Assembly: GCF_900099975.1 (NCBI RefSeq)
Contig: NZ_FNEI01000001.1
Span: forward strand, 496,001 to 560,000
Reading direction: 5' to 3'
DNA length: 64,000 bases
Source of the DNA: Arthrobacter cupressi
GTDB taxonomy: Bacteria > Actinomycetota > Actinomycetes > Actinomycetales > Micrococcaceae
A program made the position numbers and the translations under genes. Below are positions 26,786 through 36,102 of the stretch, piece after piece. The notes beneath the pieces are model-generated. The model worked only from the letters and a program-made list of their open reading frames with translations. It was not told the DNA's origin and did not search any database. How positions within the stretch are numbered: position 1 is the first letter of the stretch; every line of letters starts with the position of its first letter.

Positions 26786-29250
26786 GCTCCACCCAGACTT
26801 CCCGCCCGCGGCGCGCTGCCCGGAAGCAGCCCGCACAGTCCGCCTTCGCGGACGGCCGTCCGCTGTGGCACACCGCGCTCGACGCCGGGGCCCTGGTCCT
26901 GCTGTTGGGCCTGGGCGTGCTCGGGTTCAGCCAGAGCTTCGGCGGCGATCCGCACTATCTGCTGGCCGGGTTCGGCGGCATCGTGACCGGCCTGGCGATC
27001 GCGGCGGTCAACGCGCATTACCGCCTGGGCCTGCTCATCACCGTTGCCCTGGCCTTCGGCGCCTACATGCTCCTGGGTTCGGCCCTGGCCGTGCCGGATG
27101 CCGCCATCGCCGCCGTGCTGCCGAGCCTGGACTCGCTGCGCACCCTGTTGCTGGGCGTGGTGTTTGCCTGGAAGGACATGCTGACGGTCGGGGTCCCGGT
27201 GGGCACTGCCGGCGGAATGCTGATCGTGCCCTTCCTCAGCGCCCTGATCTGTGCCTTGGCCGCCGGTCTCCTCGCGTGGCGGCTGAAGAGCCCGTACTGG
27301 CCGCTGCTTCCCGTGCTGGCCCTGTTCGTCACCGGCATCCTGTTCAGCACCAGCGCGGCCTTCCTCAACGTTGAACGCGGCGTGGGCGTCGCCATCGGCG
27401 CCATCGTCTGGGCCACCTTCCGGCGCGATGTGCTGCGGCGCAACGACACCCGCAGGGTGTCCGCGAACCGTCCCGAAACCGACGCCCGGGTGGCGCGGCG
27501 CGGGCGGGTGCGGCGGCTGGGCATGGCGGCGGCGGTTATCGCGGCCGCCGTCGGGATCACCGCCGTCGCCTCGCCGCTAATCACCGCAACGGACGACCGG
27601 AAGGTGCTGCGCACCAGCATCGTTCCGCCGTTCGACCCGCGCGACTACATCACACCCCTGGCCAGCTTCCGGGAATTCGTCAAGGACAAGAAGGACGACA
27701 CCCTCTTCACCGTCAAGGGCCTGCCCAAGGACGGCCGGGTGCGCCTTGCCGCCCTGGATTCCTTCAACGGCCTGAACTACAACATGGACCCGAACGGCTC
27801 GGGCAGCTTCAACAAGGTGGGCGACGCGCGGGCGCTGAACAGCCAACCGGAGAACGCCGCGGCGGGAACCACCTACACGCTGGACATCACGGTGGGGGAC
27901 TACCAAGGCTACTTCGTGCCCGGCGGCCGGCACACCACCGGCATCAGCTTCGCCAACGGCTCGCAGGCCGCTTCCGGCCTGTACTTCAACGCCGGCACGG
28001 ACACCGCGGTGACCACCAAGGGCCTGAGCCAGGGCGACAACTACACGGTGCGGGTCTCCGATCCGGGCACGCTCGAGCACGGGCAGCTGACCCAGTACGA
28101 CTTCGCCAAGCTGACGCTCCCGTCTCCCGAAGAAGTTCCGCCGGTGGTCGGGTCGCAGGCCAACGAGTTGTCCGCCGACGCACCCACCGCGATCGACCGT
28201 GTGCGCCAGATCGAGGCCCATTTCCAGAAGTCAGGCGCGTTCAGCAACGGCCTGGTCGCCGACGGGCAGCTGCCCAGCCTGCCCGGCCACAGCGCCGCCC
28301 GCATCCGCGGCCTGCTGACGGCCAAGCAGATGCTCGGCGACGACGAACAGTACGCCGTGGCCATGTCCCTGATGCTGCGCCACCTGGGCATCCCGTCCCG
28401 CGTGGTGATGGGCTTCTACCCGGACCCGAAGAGCCCCGAGAACGGTGCGGCGGACATCCCGATCAAGGGCAAGGACGTGCACGCCTGGGTCGAGGTCGCC
28501 TTCGACCGTGTGGGATGGGTGGCATTCGACCCGACCCCGCCCAAGGACAACGTGCCGATCCCGCCGGACCCGCAGACCAAGTCCAAGCCCAAGCCGCAGG
28601 TGCTGCAGCCGCCGCCCCCGCCGCAGGAGCCGGCGGACCTGCCGCCGGACTCCACGCCGGATGCCCTGGACGCGGATGAGAAGAAGAACAACCCGTGGCT
28701 GTTCTGGGGTGCCCTGCTGGCTGCGGTGGGCACCGCGCTCATTCCGCTGGTGGTCCTCGCCCTGCCCCTGGCATTGATCCTGCTGCTGAAGCTGCGGCGC
28801 CGGAAGAGCCGCCTGAACACCGGCCACCCGGCGCAGCGCGTCGGCGGCGGGTGGAGCGAGGTGGTCAGCCTCGCCACGGACATGGGTGCCGCGATCGACG
28901 GCAAGGCCACCCGCCGGGAGTCGGCCGGGGTGATCGCCGAGGCGTTCCCGGTTAACAGTTCGACGACGACCATGCTCGCCGGCCGTGCCGACGCCGCGAT
29001 CTTCGGGGCGGGGCAGCCCAGCGAAGAGGAGGTCCGGAAGTACTGGGAAATCGTGGACGGCTCCCTCAAGGACATCACCGGCAACGTCGGCTTCTGGAAG
29101 CGCCAGCAGGCCCGGTTCTCGCCGCGGTCCCTGCTGGCCGAGGCCCGCACGGCGATCCGGGACGGCAACCTCAAGCCGCACCGCCTTCGCGCCGTTTTTC
29201 GCAGGAATACGGACAAGGAAAACGGCGCAGGAAAGGAACAGCAGCAGTGA
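26782..29250 (+). CDS. Transglutaminase-fold membrane protein lacking the catalytic Cys
   Basis: An 822-residue protein with about six N-terminal helices (to residue 270), an extracytoplasmic region with a transglutaminase-like core at about residues 490-590, a Pro-rich linker, one helix near 640-672 and a cytoplasmic tail. In the core, GIPSRVVMGF, His567 (DVHAWVEVAF) and Asp583 (VAFDPTPP) of the triad are present, but the expected GDC is GDD, with Asp521 in place of Cys. No other Cys is near. It may therefore bind peptide or protein rather than cross-link it. It overlaps both neighbours by four bases, as part of the MoxR-DUF58-TGase trio. Confidence 0.85.
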   Translation: MSSTQTSRPRRAARKQPAQSAFADGRPLWHTALDAGALVLLLGLGVLGFSQSFGGDPHYLLAGFGGIVTGLAIAAVNAHYRLGLLITVALAFGAYMLLGSALAVPDAAIAAVLPSLDSLRTLLLGVVFAWKDMLTVGVPVGTAGGMLIVPFLSALICALAAGLLAWRLKSPYWPLLPVLALFVTGILFSTSAAFLNVERGVGVAIGAIVWATFRRDVLRRNDTRRVSANRPETDARVARRGRVRRLGMAAAVIAAAVGITAVASPLITATDDRKVLRTSIVPPFDPRDYITPLASFREFVKDKKDDTLFTVKGLPKDGRVRLAALDSFNGLNYNMDPNGSGSFNKVGDARALNSQPENAAAGTTYTLDITVGDYQGYFVPGGRHTTGISFANGSQAASGLYFNAGTDTAVTTKGLSQGDNYTVRVSDPGTLEHGQLTQYDFAKLTLPSPEEVPPVVGSQANELSADAPTAIDRVRQIEAHFQKSGAFSNGLVADGQLPSLPGHSAARIRGLLTAKQMLGDDEQYAVAMSLMLRHLGIPSRVVMGFYPDPKSPENGAADIPIKGKDVHAWVEVAFDRVGWVAFDPTPPKDNVPIPPDPQTKSKPKPQVLQPPPPPQEPADLPPDSTPDALDADEKKNNPWLFWGALLAAVGTALIPLVVLALPLALILLLKLRRRKSRLNTGHPAQRVGGGWSEVVSLATDMGAAIDGKATRRESAGVIAEAFPVNSSTTTMLAGRADAAIFGAGQPSEEEVRKYWEIVDGSLKDITGNVGFWKRQQARFSPRSLLAEARTAIRDGNLKPHRLRAVFRRNTDKENGAGKEQQQ

Positions 29251-30761
29251 CCAGCGGCCCTGAGGAACACTGCCCCGCCTGCCGCCAGGCCGTGAAGCCG
29301 GGGGCATCGTTCTGCACCAGGTGCGGTTCGCCGCTGAGCAACCGCGGTGCCCGGATCGAGCGCAACATCAGCCAGGCCCAGATGGCCAGGATGGATCTGG
29401 CCGCCCCGCAGCCCGAGGGCGATGCCGGTAGGATCGCCATAGCGCCCACGCCGCCTGGACCCGCAGGACCCGGCCCGGCGGGGCGCCGGATGCCGCACGT
29501 GCCAGGGGGAGGGACAACGATGGACAACAAGGCTGAACTGGTTCCGGCGTCGGCGGGTAAGCGGCTGGGCGCCGCGGTGCTCGACTGGCTGGGACCGGCG
29601 GTAGTCCTGGGCATTGCCTTGGGCGTCGGTGCCGCCGGGATCACTGAGCGGCGCAGCAACGGCTTCATCGTCTACGACACCGGGCTGCTCGTGCTCCTGG
29701 GAAGCATCGCCGTCGGGCTGACCCTCGTCTACACGCTTGTGCTGCTCGGCGTCGAAGCCCGCAGCGGCAATACGATCGGAAACCAGCTGATGGGCATCCG
29801 CAGCGCGGACGCCGACGGATACGCCCCAGGCGGCGGCATCGTGTTCCTGCGCGGCCTCATCACCGGCGGGGTGCTGCTGCTGGCTATCCTGGCCGCCATC
29901 CTGCTGCTGGTGCTCGGCTGGTTCGGCCTTGCCGTGTTCATCCTCGGCCCGCTCTTCGTGCTGTCCGTCGCGTGGGCGGTGCTCGTGGTCGTTTCCAATG
30001 CCTGGGACAAACAGGGCAAACTGCGCGGCTGGCACGACAAAGCGTCCAAGGGATTGGTGTTCGATGTTTCGGCCGGACGCAACCCGGTGAAAAGCGGCGG
30101 CATCGCCGGCGAATACAACTTCGCGCCCATGGACCTGCCGCCGGTCCAGCAGGTGGCCTCGCCGGTGGCCATGCCGGCCGCCCGGAACCCCGTCCAGCAG
30201 CCCGGGCAGCCCCTGCAGATCCCGCAGCCCGGAGGTCCGGTGGGCGGCGCGCCGCACGCAGCCCCGATGCCCCTGCACCCGACAGCGCCGCACAACCCGA
30301 ACCAGTGGCAGCCGCCGGTCGCCGCGCCGCCCTGGACGGCTCCGGCGGGGGAGCCGGCGCCGGTTTCGGCGCATCCGGACGACGACGTCGAACGCACCCA
30401 GTTGCGCCCGGGCGTCCAGGCAGCCGCCCCGGCGGTGCTGCGGATCCGGCTCGACGACGGCCAGAACGTCGAAGTAGGCGCATCCCTGCTGATCGGACGC
30501 AACCCCGCCGCCATGGCCGGGGAATCCGTTGAGCAACTGGTCCCCGTGTCCGATCCGGGGCGGTCGATTTCCAAGACCCACCTGCAGCTCCGCCGCGAAG
30601 GCGACGGCGTCTGGGTGACGGACCGCAACTCCACCAACGGCTCGGCCGTCACCACCCCGGACGGCATCCAAAGCAGGCTGGTTCCGGGCGAAGCCGTCTT
30701 CGTCCGCCCCGGCTCCACCGTCCAGTTCGGCGACCGTTTCTTCCACCTAGGACAGGCATGA
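29247..30761 (+). CDS. Zinc-ribbon, RDD membrane and FHA domain protein
   Basis: A 504-residue protein with three parts. A zinc ribbon uses Cys9, Cys12, Cys23 and Cys26 (CPAC...CTRC). An RDD-type membrane domain of about four helices spans residues about 105-255. A Pro-rich linker leads to a C-terminal FHA domain (about 390-504) with the phosphothreonine-binding landmarks LIGRNP, SISKTHLQL and DRNSTNGS. FHA domains read phosphothreonine, so it is a likely reader for the kinase encoded four genes downstream. It overlaps the transglutaminase-fold gene and the phosphatase gene by four bases each. Confidence 0.87.
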   Translation: MTSGPEEHCPACRQAVKPGASFCTRCGSPLSNRGARIERNISQAQMARMDLAAPQPEGDAGRIAIAPTPPGPAGPGPAGRRMPHVPGGGTTMDNKAELVPASAGKRLGAAVLDWLGPAVVLGIALGVGAAGITERRSNGFIVYDTGLLVLLGSIAVGLTLVYTLVLLGVEARSGNTIGNQLMGIRSADADGYAPGGGIVFLRGLITGGVLLLAILAAILLLVLGWFGLAVFILGPLFVLSVAWAVLVVVSNAWDKQGKLRGWHDKASKGLVFDVSAGRNPVKSGGIAGEYNFAPMDLPPVQQVASPVAMPAARNPVQQPGQPLQIPQPGGPVGGAPHAAPMPLHPTAPHNPNQWQPPVAAPPWTAPAGEPAPVSAHPDDDVERTQLRPGVQAAAPAVLRIRLDDGQNVEVGASLLIGRNPAAMAGESVEQLVPVSDPGRSISKTHLQLRREGDGVWVTDRNSTNGSAVTTPDGIQSRLVPGEAVFVRPGSTVQFGDRFFHLGQA

Positions 30762-31687
30762 ATTCACAGCCCGCAGCCGCAGCTGCGACCGCCAACGAGT
30801 CCGGATTCGGGCTGAGCTACGGCTACGGCACGGACCGCGGCCTCCGCCGGGAACTCAACGAGGACTCGTTCATCGCCTCGGATCCGGTGTTCGCCGTGGC
30901 CGACGGCATGGGCGGCCATGAGGCGGGCGAGATCGCCAGCGGCCTGTGCGTCCGCACGCTTGGCAGCTACCCCCAACTGGCCTCGGGCGTCCGCACCGCA
31001 ACCGCCGCCGAAGTGCAGGATTGCCTGCTGGCCGCGGACGGACGGATCCGCAGCGCAACGGGGGCCCGGGCTGGAACCACGCTCTCCGGCGTCGTGGTCG
31101 TGGAACAGATGGGGCTGCCGTACTGGCTGGTCATGAACATCGGCGATTCCCGGACCTACCTGCTCAGCCAGGGGGAATTCGCCCAGGTCAGCGTGGACCA
31201 CTCCGAAGTGCAGGAAATGGTGGACGCGGGGAGCATCACCGCCGAGGAGGCGAACGTGCACCCGCGCCGCCACGTGGTCACCCGGGCGCTGGGCACCGGG
31301 GACGAGACCGAGGCCGACTTCTGGCTCCTGCCCATCCACGAAGGCGACCGGATTCTGGTCTGCTCGGACGGGCTCACCGGCGAGCTCAATGACGAGTACA
31401 TTTTCCGGATCCTGAGCACGGTGGGCCATCCCCAGGACGCGGTTGATGCCCTCATCCAGGCAGCATTGCGATCGGGCGGACGGGACAACGTGACGGTGGT
31501 GGTGGTGGACGCCAAGAACGTCCTGAACGACGCCGGCGTTGCCACCACAGCTCCCCGGCCGGGGGCCGATGCGGAGGACGAAGACACCCTGCCGCGCCAT
31601 GAGTTGCCTGCCGCGGGCGCCGACGACGACGCCGGCGCGTCCGGTGCACCGGACGGAAACGGGGACGGCGGCAATGGCAAGGAATAG
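30758..31687 (+). CDS. PP2C-family Ser/Thr protein phosphatase
   Basis: A 309-residue cytoplasmic PPM/PP2C phosphatase. Metal-binding aspartates are in LRRELNEDSF, VADGMGGHEAGE, CSDGLTGEL and GGRDNVTVVVV. The RNEDS arginine is retained as Arg-Glu-Leu-Asn-Glu-Asp, and GDSRTYLL follows the usual order. The acidic C-terminal tail is disordered. It would reverse phosphorylation by the co-encoded kinase. Overlaps of four bases with the RDD/FHA gene and 14 bases with the next FHA gene make it part of the coupled operon. Confidence 0.93.
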   Translation: MNSQPAAAAATANESGFGLSYGYGTDRGLRRELNEDSFIASDPVFAVADGMGGHEAGEIASGLCVRTLGSYPQLASGVRTATAAEVQDCLLAADGRIRSATGARAGTTLSGVVVVEQMGLPYWLVMNIGDSRTYLLSQGEFAQVSVDHSEVQEMVDAGSITAEEANVHPRRHVVTRALGTGDETEADFWLLPIHEGDRILVCSDGLTGELNDEYIFRILSTVGHPQDAVDALIQAALRSGGRDNVTVVVVDAKNVLNDAGVATTAPRPGADAEDEDTLPRHELPAAGADDDAGASGAPDGNGDGGNGKE

Positions 31688-33617
31688 TTACGCACCCGGT
31701 GACTGGTTCGGCGTCGTCCGCTCCGGCACCGTGGTGGTGCTGGGACCGGGAACCGGGCGGGAGCTCGTTGATTCCCTCTGGGCCCTGCTGGAACGCGGCC
31801 CGGAGATCCACGAGGTCCTGAATGAAGTCACCGAAGGCTTCGGTGTCTCGCTGACCCGCATTCCCGCATTCGGCATCGTCGAAGCCAAGGACGCGCTGCG
31901 CGTTGTGCTGCGCGGCGACCTGGACCTGGATACCGCGGACGGCGCCATCAATGGCCGCGACGTGACCACCTGGACCGAGCGCCGCATGGAGCTTCCAGCG
32001 TTCTACCGGCTGCGGATCGGTGCCGCCGAGGGGGCAGGCACTGACACCGCCGCTGGCGTTTCCTTGCCGTTGCAGGAAGGCGTGGTGCTGCTTTCCGGCC
32101 TGGAAGCCGTCCTCGCTCCCGGCGCACCTATTCTTCCGGCCGCGGTGGTGTCTGCGGACGCAGTGCCGTCCGCAGTGCCGTCTGCCGTGCCGGAGCCGGT
32201 GATGGCGGAACCGGCGACGGCGTCCGCTCCTGTCGCCGTCGAAACGATCCTCGCGTTCGAGCCCGAACCCGAACCCGAACCCGTCGCCGAGCCCGCCGCC
32301 GCACCCGGACCCGTCGCCGCGACCGGGAGTGCAGAACCCGGAAGCACCGAGCAGGACCACGACCAGGTGCTGGCGGAGCAGGAAGACCTGGAGCTCACCA
32401 TCGCGCCCGGCCATCTTCATGACGAGCCCGGCGACGGCGACGCCGCCGGGCCGCGCACGGACAACCCTGCCACGGAGAGCGTGCCAACGGAGGGCACGGC
32501 AGCGCCGGAGGAAAGCGGTGCGGACGATCCCTCCGCGGCGGAGGTCGGTGTGGACACGGGTGCAACCACTGACGAAGTGGTCCGGACCCTGGAGCAGACC
32601 AGCAGCTACGACCACTTGTGGGAGCGGACCGTCATCCGCAACATCGAGGACGCCGCGGTGCGGGTGGACCCGGACGCCGAGGACCACGAAGAACCTGCCC
32701 CGGCCACTCCGGCCCCCATGCTGCCGGAACCTTCCCTGCAGGAACCGTCCCGGTCGGAGCCGGAGGCCCGGTCGGACCTTCCCGGGTCGCAGCCACAGAC
32801 TCCGGAAGCCCACCCCGAACCGCAACAGCCGCCGGCCGTGCCGCAAAGCGGGGGACTGATTTCTTCGGTGCCCTGGCTGACCGGGAATTCGGCCCGGCCC
32901 GCAGCCCCTGTACAGCCCGTGGTTCCTGTACAGCCCGTGGTTCCTGTACAGCCCCCGGCCCCCGTGCAATGGTCTCCGCCCGCGGGTCCGGCCGTCGTCC
33001 AAGCCAACGGCGCGCCCGCCGGCGACGGCGGTGGGGACGGCGACCACGACGGCCACACGGTCATGAAGAGCAGCCTCGCGAACCTGCCTTCGGCCCCGGT
33101 CCCGGCCCCTGCCCCTGCCTCATCAGCGGGAGCGGAGCTGCTGCCGGACGGTACGAAGCGTCCGCTGGTCCTGGCCCGGGTATGCCCGCAGGGCCACGCG
33201 AACCCGCCCACCTACGCCCTCTGCCCTTCCTGCGGGAGCGCCCTGTCCGGCGACGGCGTCCAGGTTCCGCGTCCGAGCCTGGGCAAGGTCCGGTTGTCCT
33301 CCGGCGAGGTCATCGAACTGGACCGTTCGCTGATCATCGGGCGCCAGCCCTCCGTGTCCCGGGTCCAGGGCGGCGGCATGCCGGCGCTCGTCCAGGTGGA
33401 GAGCCCGGGCGGCGATATTTCACGGTCGCACGTGGAGGTCCGGCTTGAGGGCTGGCACGTCATGCTCTGCGACCTCAAGGCCACCAACGGCACCGTCCTG
33501 GTCCGCGAAGGCCAAGCGCCGCGCCGGCTTGCCCAGAACGAGATGGCCATTGTCCTGGACGGCGACATCGCCGAGCTGGGCGAGAACATTTCATTGCGTT
33601 TCGAGGAGATTCTGTGA
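31674..33617 (+). CDS. Zinc-ribbon and FHA domain protein with long disordered linker
   Basis: A 647-residue protein. The first 120 residues form a compact domain I do not recognise (SYAPGDWFGVVRSGTVVVLG...). A long Pro/Glu/Ala-rich region follows (about 150-470) with low-complexity EPEPEPEP and a repeated PVQPVV unit. Then come a zinc-ribbon-like segment with Cys504, Cys517 and Cys520, and a C-terminal FHA domain (about 535-647: LIIGRQP, DISRSHVEV, KATNGTVL). The ATG at 31674 lies inside the phosphatase gene, 14 bases before its stop. The long linker suggests a tethered phosphothreonine reader or scaffold. Confidence 0.82.
   Translation: MARNSYAPGDWFGVVRSGTVVVLGPGTGRELVDSLWALLERGPEIHEVLNEVTEGFGVSLTRIPAFGIVEAKDALRVVLRGDLDLDTADGAINGRDVTTWTERRMELPAFYRLRIGAAEGAGTDTAAGVSLPLQEGVVLLSGLEAVLAPGAPILPAAVVSADAVPSAVPSAVPEPVMAEPATASAPVAVETILAFEPEPEPEPVAEPAAAPGPVAATGSAEPGSTEQDHDQVLAEQEDLELTIAPGHLHDEPGDGDAAGPRTDNPATESVPTEGTAAPEESGADDPSAAEVGVDTGATTDEVVRTLEQTSSYDHLWERTVIRNIEDAAVRVDPDAEDHEEPAPATPAPMLPEPSLQEPSRSEPEARSDLPGSQPQTPEAHPEPQQPPAVPQSGGLISSVPWLTGNSARPAAPVQPVVPVQPVVPVQPPAPVQWSPPAGPAVVQANGAPAGDGGGDGDHDGHTVMKSSLANLPSAPVPAPAPASSAGAELLPDGTKRPLVLARVCPQGHANPPTYALCPSCGSALSGDGVQVPRPSLGKVRLSSGEVIELDRSLIIGRQPSVSRVQGGGMPALVQVESPGGDISRSHVEVRLEGWHVMLCDLKATNGTVLVREGQAPRRLAQNEMAIVLDGDIAELGENISLRFEEIL
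32907..32954 (+). repeat. 18-bp tandem repeat inside the FHA gene
   Basis: CCTGTACAGCCCGTGGTT is present at 32907-32924 and 32925-32942, then a 12-base partial copy. It encodes the PVQPVV unit of the disordered linker. In-frame copy-number change would lengthen or shorten the linker without breaking the protein. Confidence 0.85.
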
Positions 33618-35359
33618 GTTCCAAGCGGCCCCCTGCACCGCCGCCGCCCCTTCCCGGTTACCAGTACATCAGCCACCTTGGCTCCGGGGGCTTCGCAGAC
33701 GTCTACCTCTACGAACAGGACCGGCCGCGCCGGAAGGTGGCCGTCAAGGTGCTCCTCTCGGACCTGAAGACCGAAGACGCGCGCCGCCGCTTCGAATCCG
33801 AAGCCAACCTGATGGCGCAGCTGTCCTCGCACCCGTACATCGTGACCATCTTCGAAGCCGAGACCACCGGCGACGGCCACTCCTACCTCGCCATGGAGTA
33901 TTGCTCCCGGCCGAGCCTGGACGTGCGCTACCGCCGCCAGCGCTTCAGCGTGGACGAGGTCCTGGCGGTAGGCATCCAGGTGGCGTCCGCCGTCGAGACC
34001 GCGCACCGGGCAGGCATCGTGCACCGCGACATCAAGCCTGCGAACATCCTGGTGACCGACTACAACCGCCCTGCGCTGACAGACTTCGGCATCTCGGGCA
34101 CCATCGGTGACGACAGCGACGACGAAGCCGGCATGTCCATCCCGTGGTCGCCGCCGGAGCAGTTCCGCGGCGGACCGGTGGAGGGCGTCCCGGTGGACGT
34201 CTGGGCCCTCGGCGCCACCCTCTACACCCTGCTCGCGGGCCGCTCGCCGTTCGTGATGCCCGGGCAGGACAACTCGCAGCGGGAACTGATTTCGCGCATC
34301 ACCAACTCGCCCGTGCCGCGGCTCGGCCGGGCCGACGTTCCGGAGTCGCTGGAACTGGTGCTGTCCACCGCGATGGCGAAGGCCCCGGGATCGCGGTACT
34401 CCTCGGCGCATGCTTTCGCGCTGGCGCTGCAGCGCATCCAGGCGGAACTGAACCTGTCGGTGACGCCCTTCGAGGTCCTGGCCGAGCCCGGCGGCGCCGA
34501 TGACATCCACCCGGACGATTCCTTCGAGGAAACCCGGGTGCGCAGCGTCGCCTCGATCGATCCCGACGGCGGCACCTCGCCTACCGGTTCCGCGCCGACC
34601 TTCCCGGCCCGGACCTTCCCGAACGGGCACCACGAAACACGGTACCCGGCGCCCGCGGCGCAGACCGCGCCGTCGTCCTTCATCGGGGTCCGGCCCGAGG
34701 TCGCGCGGCCGGCACCGCAGGCGCCGCCCCGGGCAACTCCGCAGGAGGAGCAGAACGAATCCACCGTGCTGCGCGGTTGGACCCCCAGCGCCCCGGAACA
34801 CAGCGCCCCGGGCCACAGCGCTCCCGGGTACACTCCGCCGGCCCCGCACCTTTCCGAACCGGACCTTGCTGCCACGGTCAACCGGCCGGCGGCAGTGGCA
34901 GAGGACGACGGCGCGGAAACCGCGGCACCGGACCACCGCAAACGGAACCTCGTGCTCGCCGCTGTCGGTGCGGCGGTGCTGGTGGTCGCCGTCGTCGTCG
35001 GAATTGTGCTGGGCGCCACCGCGCCCCAAAAGGCGCAGCCGATGGAAACGAACAGCAAACCGCCGGCGGATGCCCTGGACAACGGGGTCGTGCCGGATGT
35101 CGCTAACTTGGCGGCGAAGCGCACCGCGGCCGGCAAGCTCCGCTTCACCTGGACGAATCCGCAGCCGCAGGACGGCGACACCTACAAGTGGCGGCGCGCC
35201 TTCACGGCCGACGCCGACTACCACGCCGCGAAGGCCCCCGCGATGGAGATTACCGAGAACTCCACCGGACGGACGTGCATCCAGGTGATCATCGTCCGCT
35301 CGGACGGCAACGCCTCACCGGCCGGTGACAGCTCCATCAACTGCTATGTCGGGAAGTAA
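33614..35359 (+). CDS. Receptor-type Ser/Thr protein kinase with FN3-like ectodomain
   Basis: A 581-residue Hanks-type kinase. GSGGFADVYL forms the P-loop; Lys45 (VAVKVLL), Glu63, HRDIKPAN with Asp139, and TDFG with Asp157 are all intact, with PPEQF in place of APE. A Pro-rich juxtamembrane linker (about 290-440) leads to one membrane helix (about 445-467) and an external domain of about 100 residues (KLRFTWTNPQPQDGDTYKWR..., ending in Cys-containing INCYVGK) that looks like FN3. The usual PASTA repeats are absent. It overlaps the FHA gene by four bases. It probably phosphorylates FHA partners and the ATPase in this operon. Confidence 0.9.
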   Translation: MSSKRPPAPPPPLPGYQYISHLGSGGFADVYLYEQDRPRRKVAVKVLLSDLKTEDARRRFESEANLMAQLSSHPYIVTIFEAETTGDGHSYLAMEYCSRPSLDVRYRRQRFSVDEVLAVGIQVASAVETAHRAGIVHRDIKPANILVTDYNRPALTDFGISGTIGDDSDDEAGMSIPWSPPEQFRGGPVEGVPVDVWALGATLYTLLAGRSPFVMPGQDNSQRELISRITNSPVPRLGRADVPESLELVLSTAMAKAPGSRYSSAHAFALALQRIQAELNLSVTPFEVLAEPGGADDIHPDDSFEETRVRSVASIDPDGGTSPTGSAPTFPARTFPNGHHETRYPAPAAQTAPSSFIGVRPEVARPAPQAPPRATPQEEQNESTVLRGWTPSAPEHSAPGHSAPGYTPPAPHLSEPDLAATVNRPAAVAEDDGAETAAPDHRKRNLVLAAVGAAVLVVAVVVGIVLGATAPQKAQPMETNSKPPADALDNGVVPDVANLAAKRTAAGKLRFTWTNPQPQDGDTYKWRRAFTADADYHAAKAPAMEITENSTGRTCIQVIIVRSDGNASPAGDSSINCYVGK

Positions 35360-35394
35360 ATGACTTACACATACGAGGTCCAGGGAGGCTTTGC

Positions 35395-36102
35395 ATGGGA
35401 GATCTAGCAATAGATTTCTGCGGGGAATGGCACGAACCCTCGGACGAGGACGTTTTCAGCATCGGCCGCGAGGGTGACCTGGAGGTCGACGACAACCCCT
35501 ACCTGCACCGCCGCTTCCTGCAGATCGCACGCTACGACGGCATCTGGTGGCTGAGCAACGTGGGCAGCATGCTCTCGGCCACCATCGCGGACGGCTCCGG
35601 CGGCATGCAGGCATGGCTGGCGCCGGGCGCGCGCATCCCGCTGGTGTTCAGCCATACGAACGTGATCTTCACCGCCGGCCCCACCACCTATGAGTTCGCT
35701 GTGCACCTGAAGACGCCTTCCTTCCGCCAGGAAGCCCGCGACGACGACGACTCGGCCGGCGACACGACGATCGGCCCGGTGGTGTTCACCGACTCGCAGA
35801 AGGCACTGATCGTGGCGCTGGCCGAACCGATGCTGCGCCGCGACGGGACGGGCTTCAGCTCGATCCCGTCCTCGGCGGAGGCCGCCAAACGCCTGGGCTG
35901 GGCGCTGACCCGTTTCAACCGCAAGCTCGACAACGTCTGCGACAAGCTGGACCGGGTGGGCGTGGTGGGCCTGCGCGGCGGCGGCGGGAAGCTCGCCACC
36001 AACCGGCGCGCCCGGCTGGTGGAACATGCGGTCACGTCACACCTGGTCACGGCCGAGGACCTGTATTTGCTGGAAAAGATGAGGGGCGTTGACGAAGGAT
36101 GA
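35395..36102 (+). CDS. FHA domain protein with winged-helix-like C-terminus
   Basis: A 235-residue cytoplasmic protein. The N-terminal 105 residues look like a degenerate FHA domain (VFSIGREGDLEVDDNPYLHRRFLQI...WLSNVGS), with the Arg and the Asn/Ser positions partly kept. The C-terminal part (VVFTDSQKALIVALAEPMLR...KRLGWALTRFNRKLDNVCDK) reads like a winged-helix or LuxR-type helix-turn-helix. It could carry the phosphorylation signal to transcription. It starts 35 bases after the kinase stop, with AGGGAGG a few bases before the ATG, and overlaps the ATPase gene by four bases. Confidence 0.72.
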   Translation: MGDLAIDFCGEWHEPSDEDVFSIGREGDLEVDDNPYLHRRFLQIARYDGIWWLSNVGSMLSATIADGSGGMQAWLAPGARIPLVFSHTNVIFTAGPTTYEFAVHLKTPSFRQEARDDDDSAGDTTIGPVVFTDSQKALIVALAEPMLRRDGTGFSSIPSSAEAAKRLGWALTRFNRKLDNVCDKLDRVGVVGLRGGGGKLATNRRARLVEHAVTSHLVTAEDLYLLEKMRGVDEG

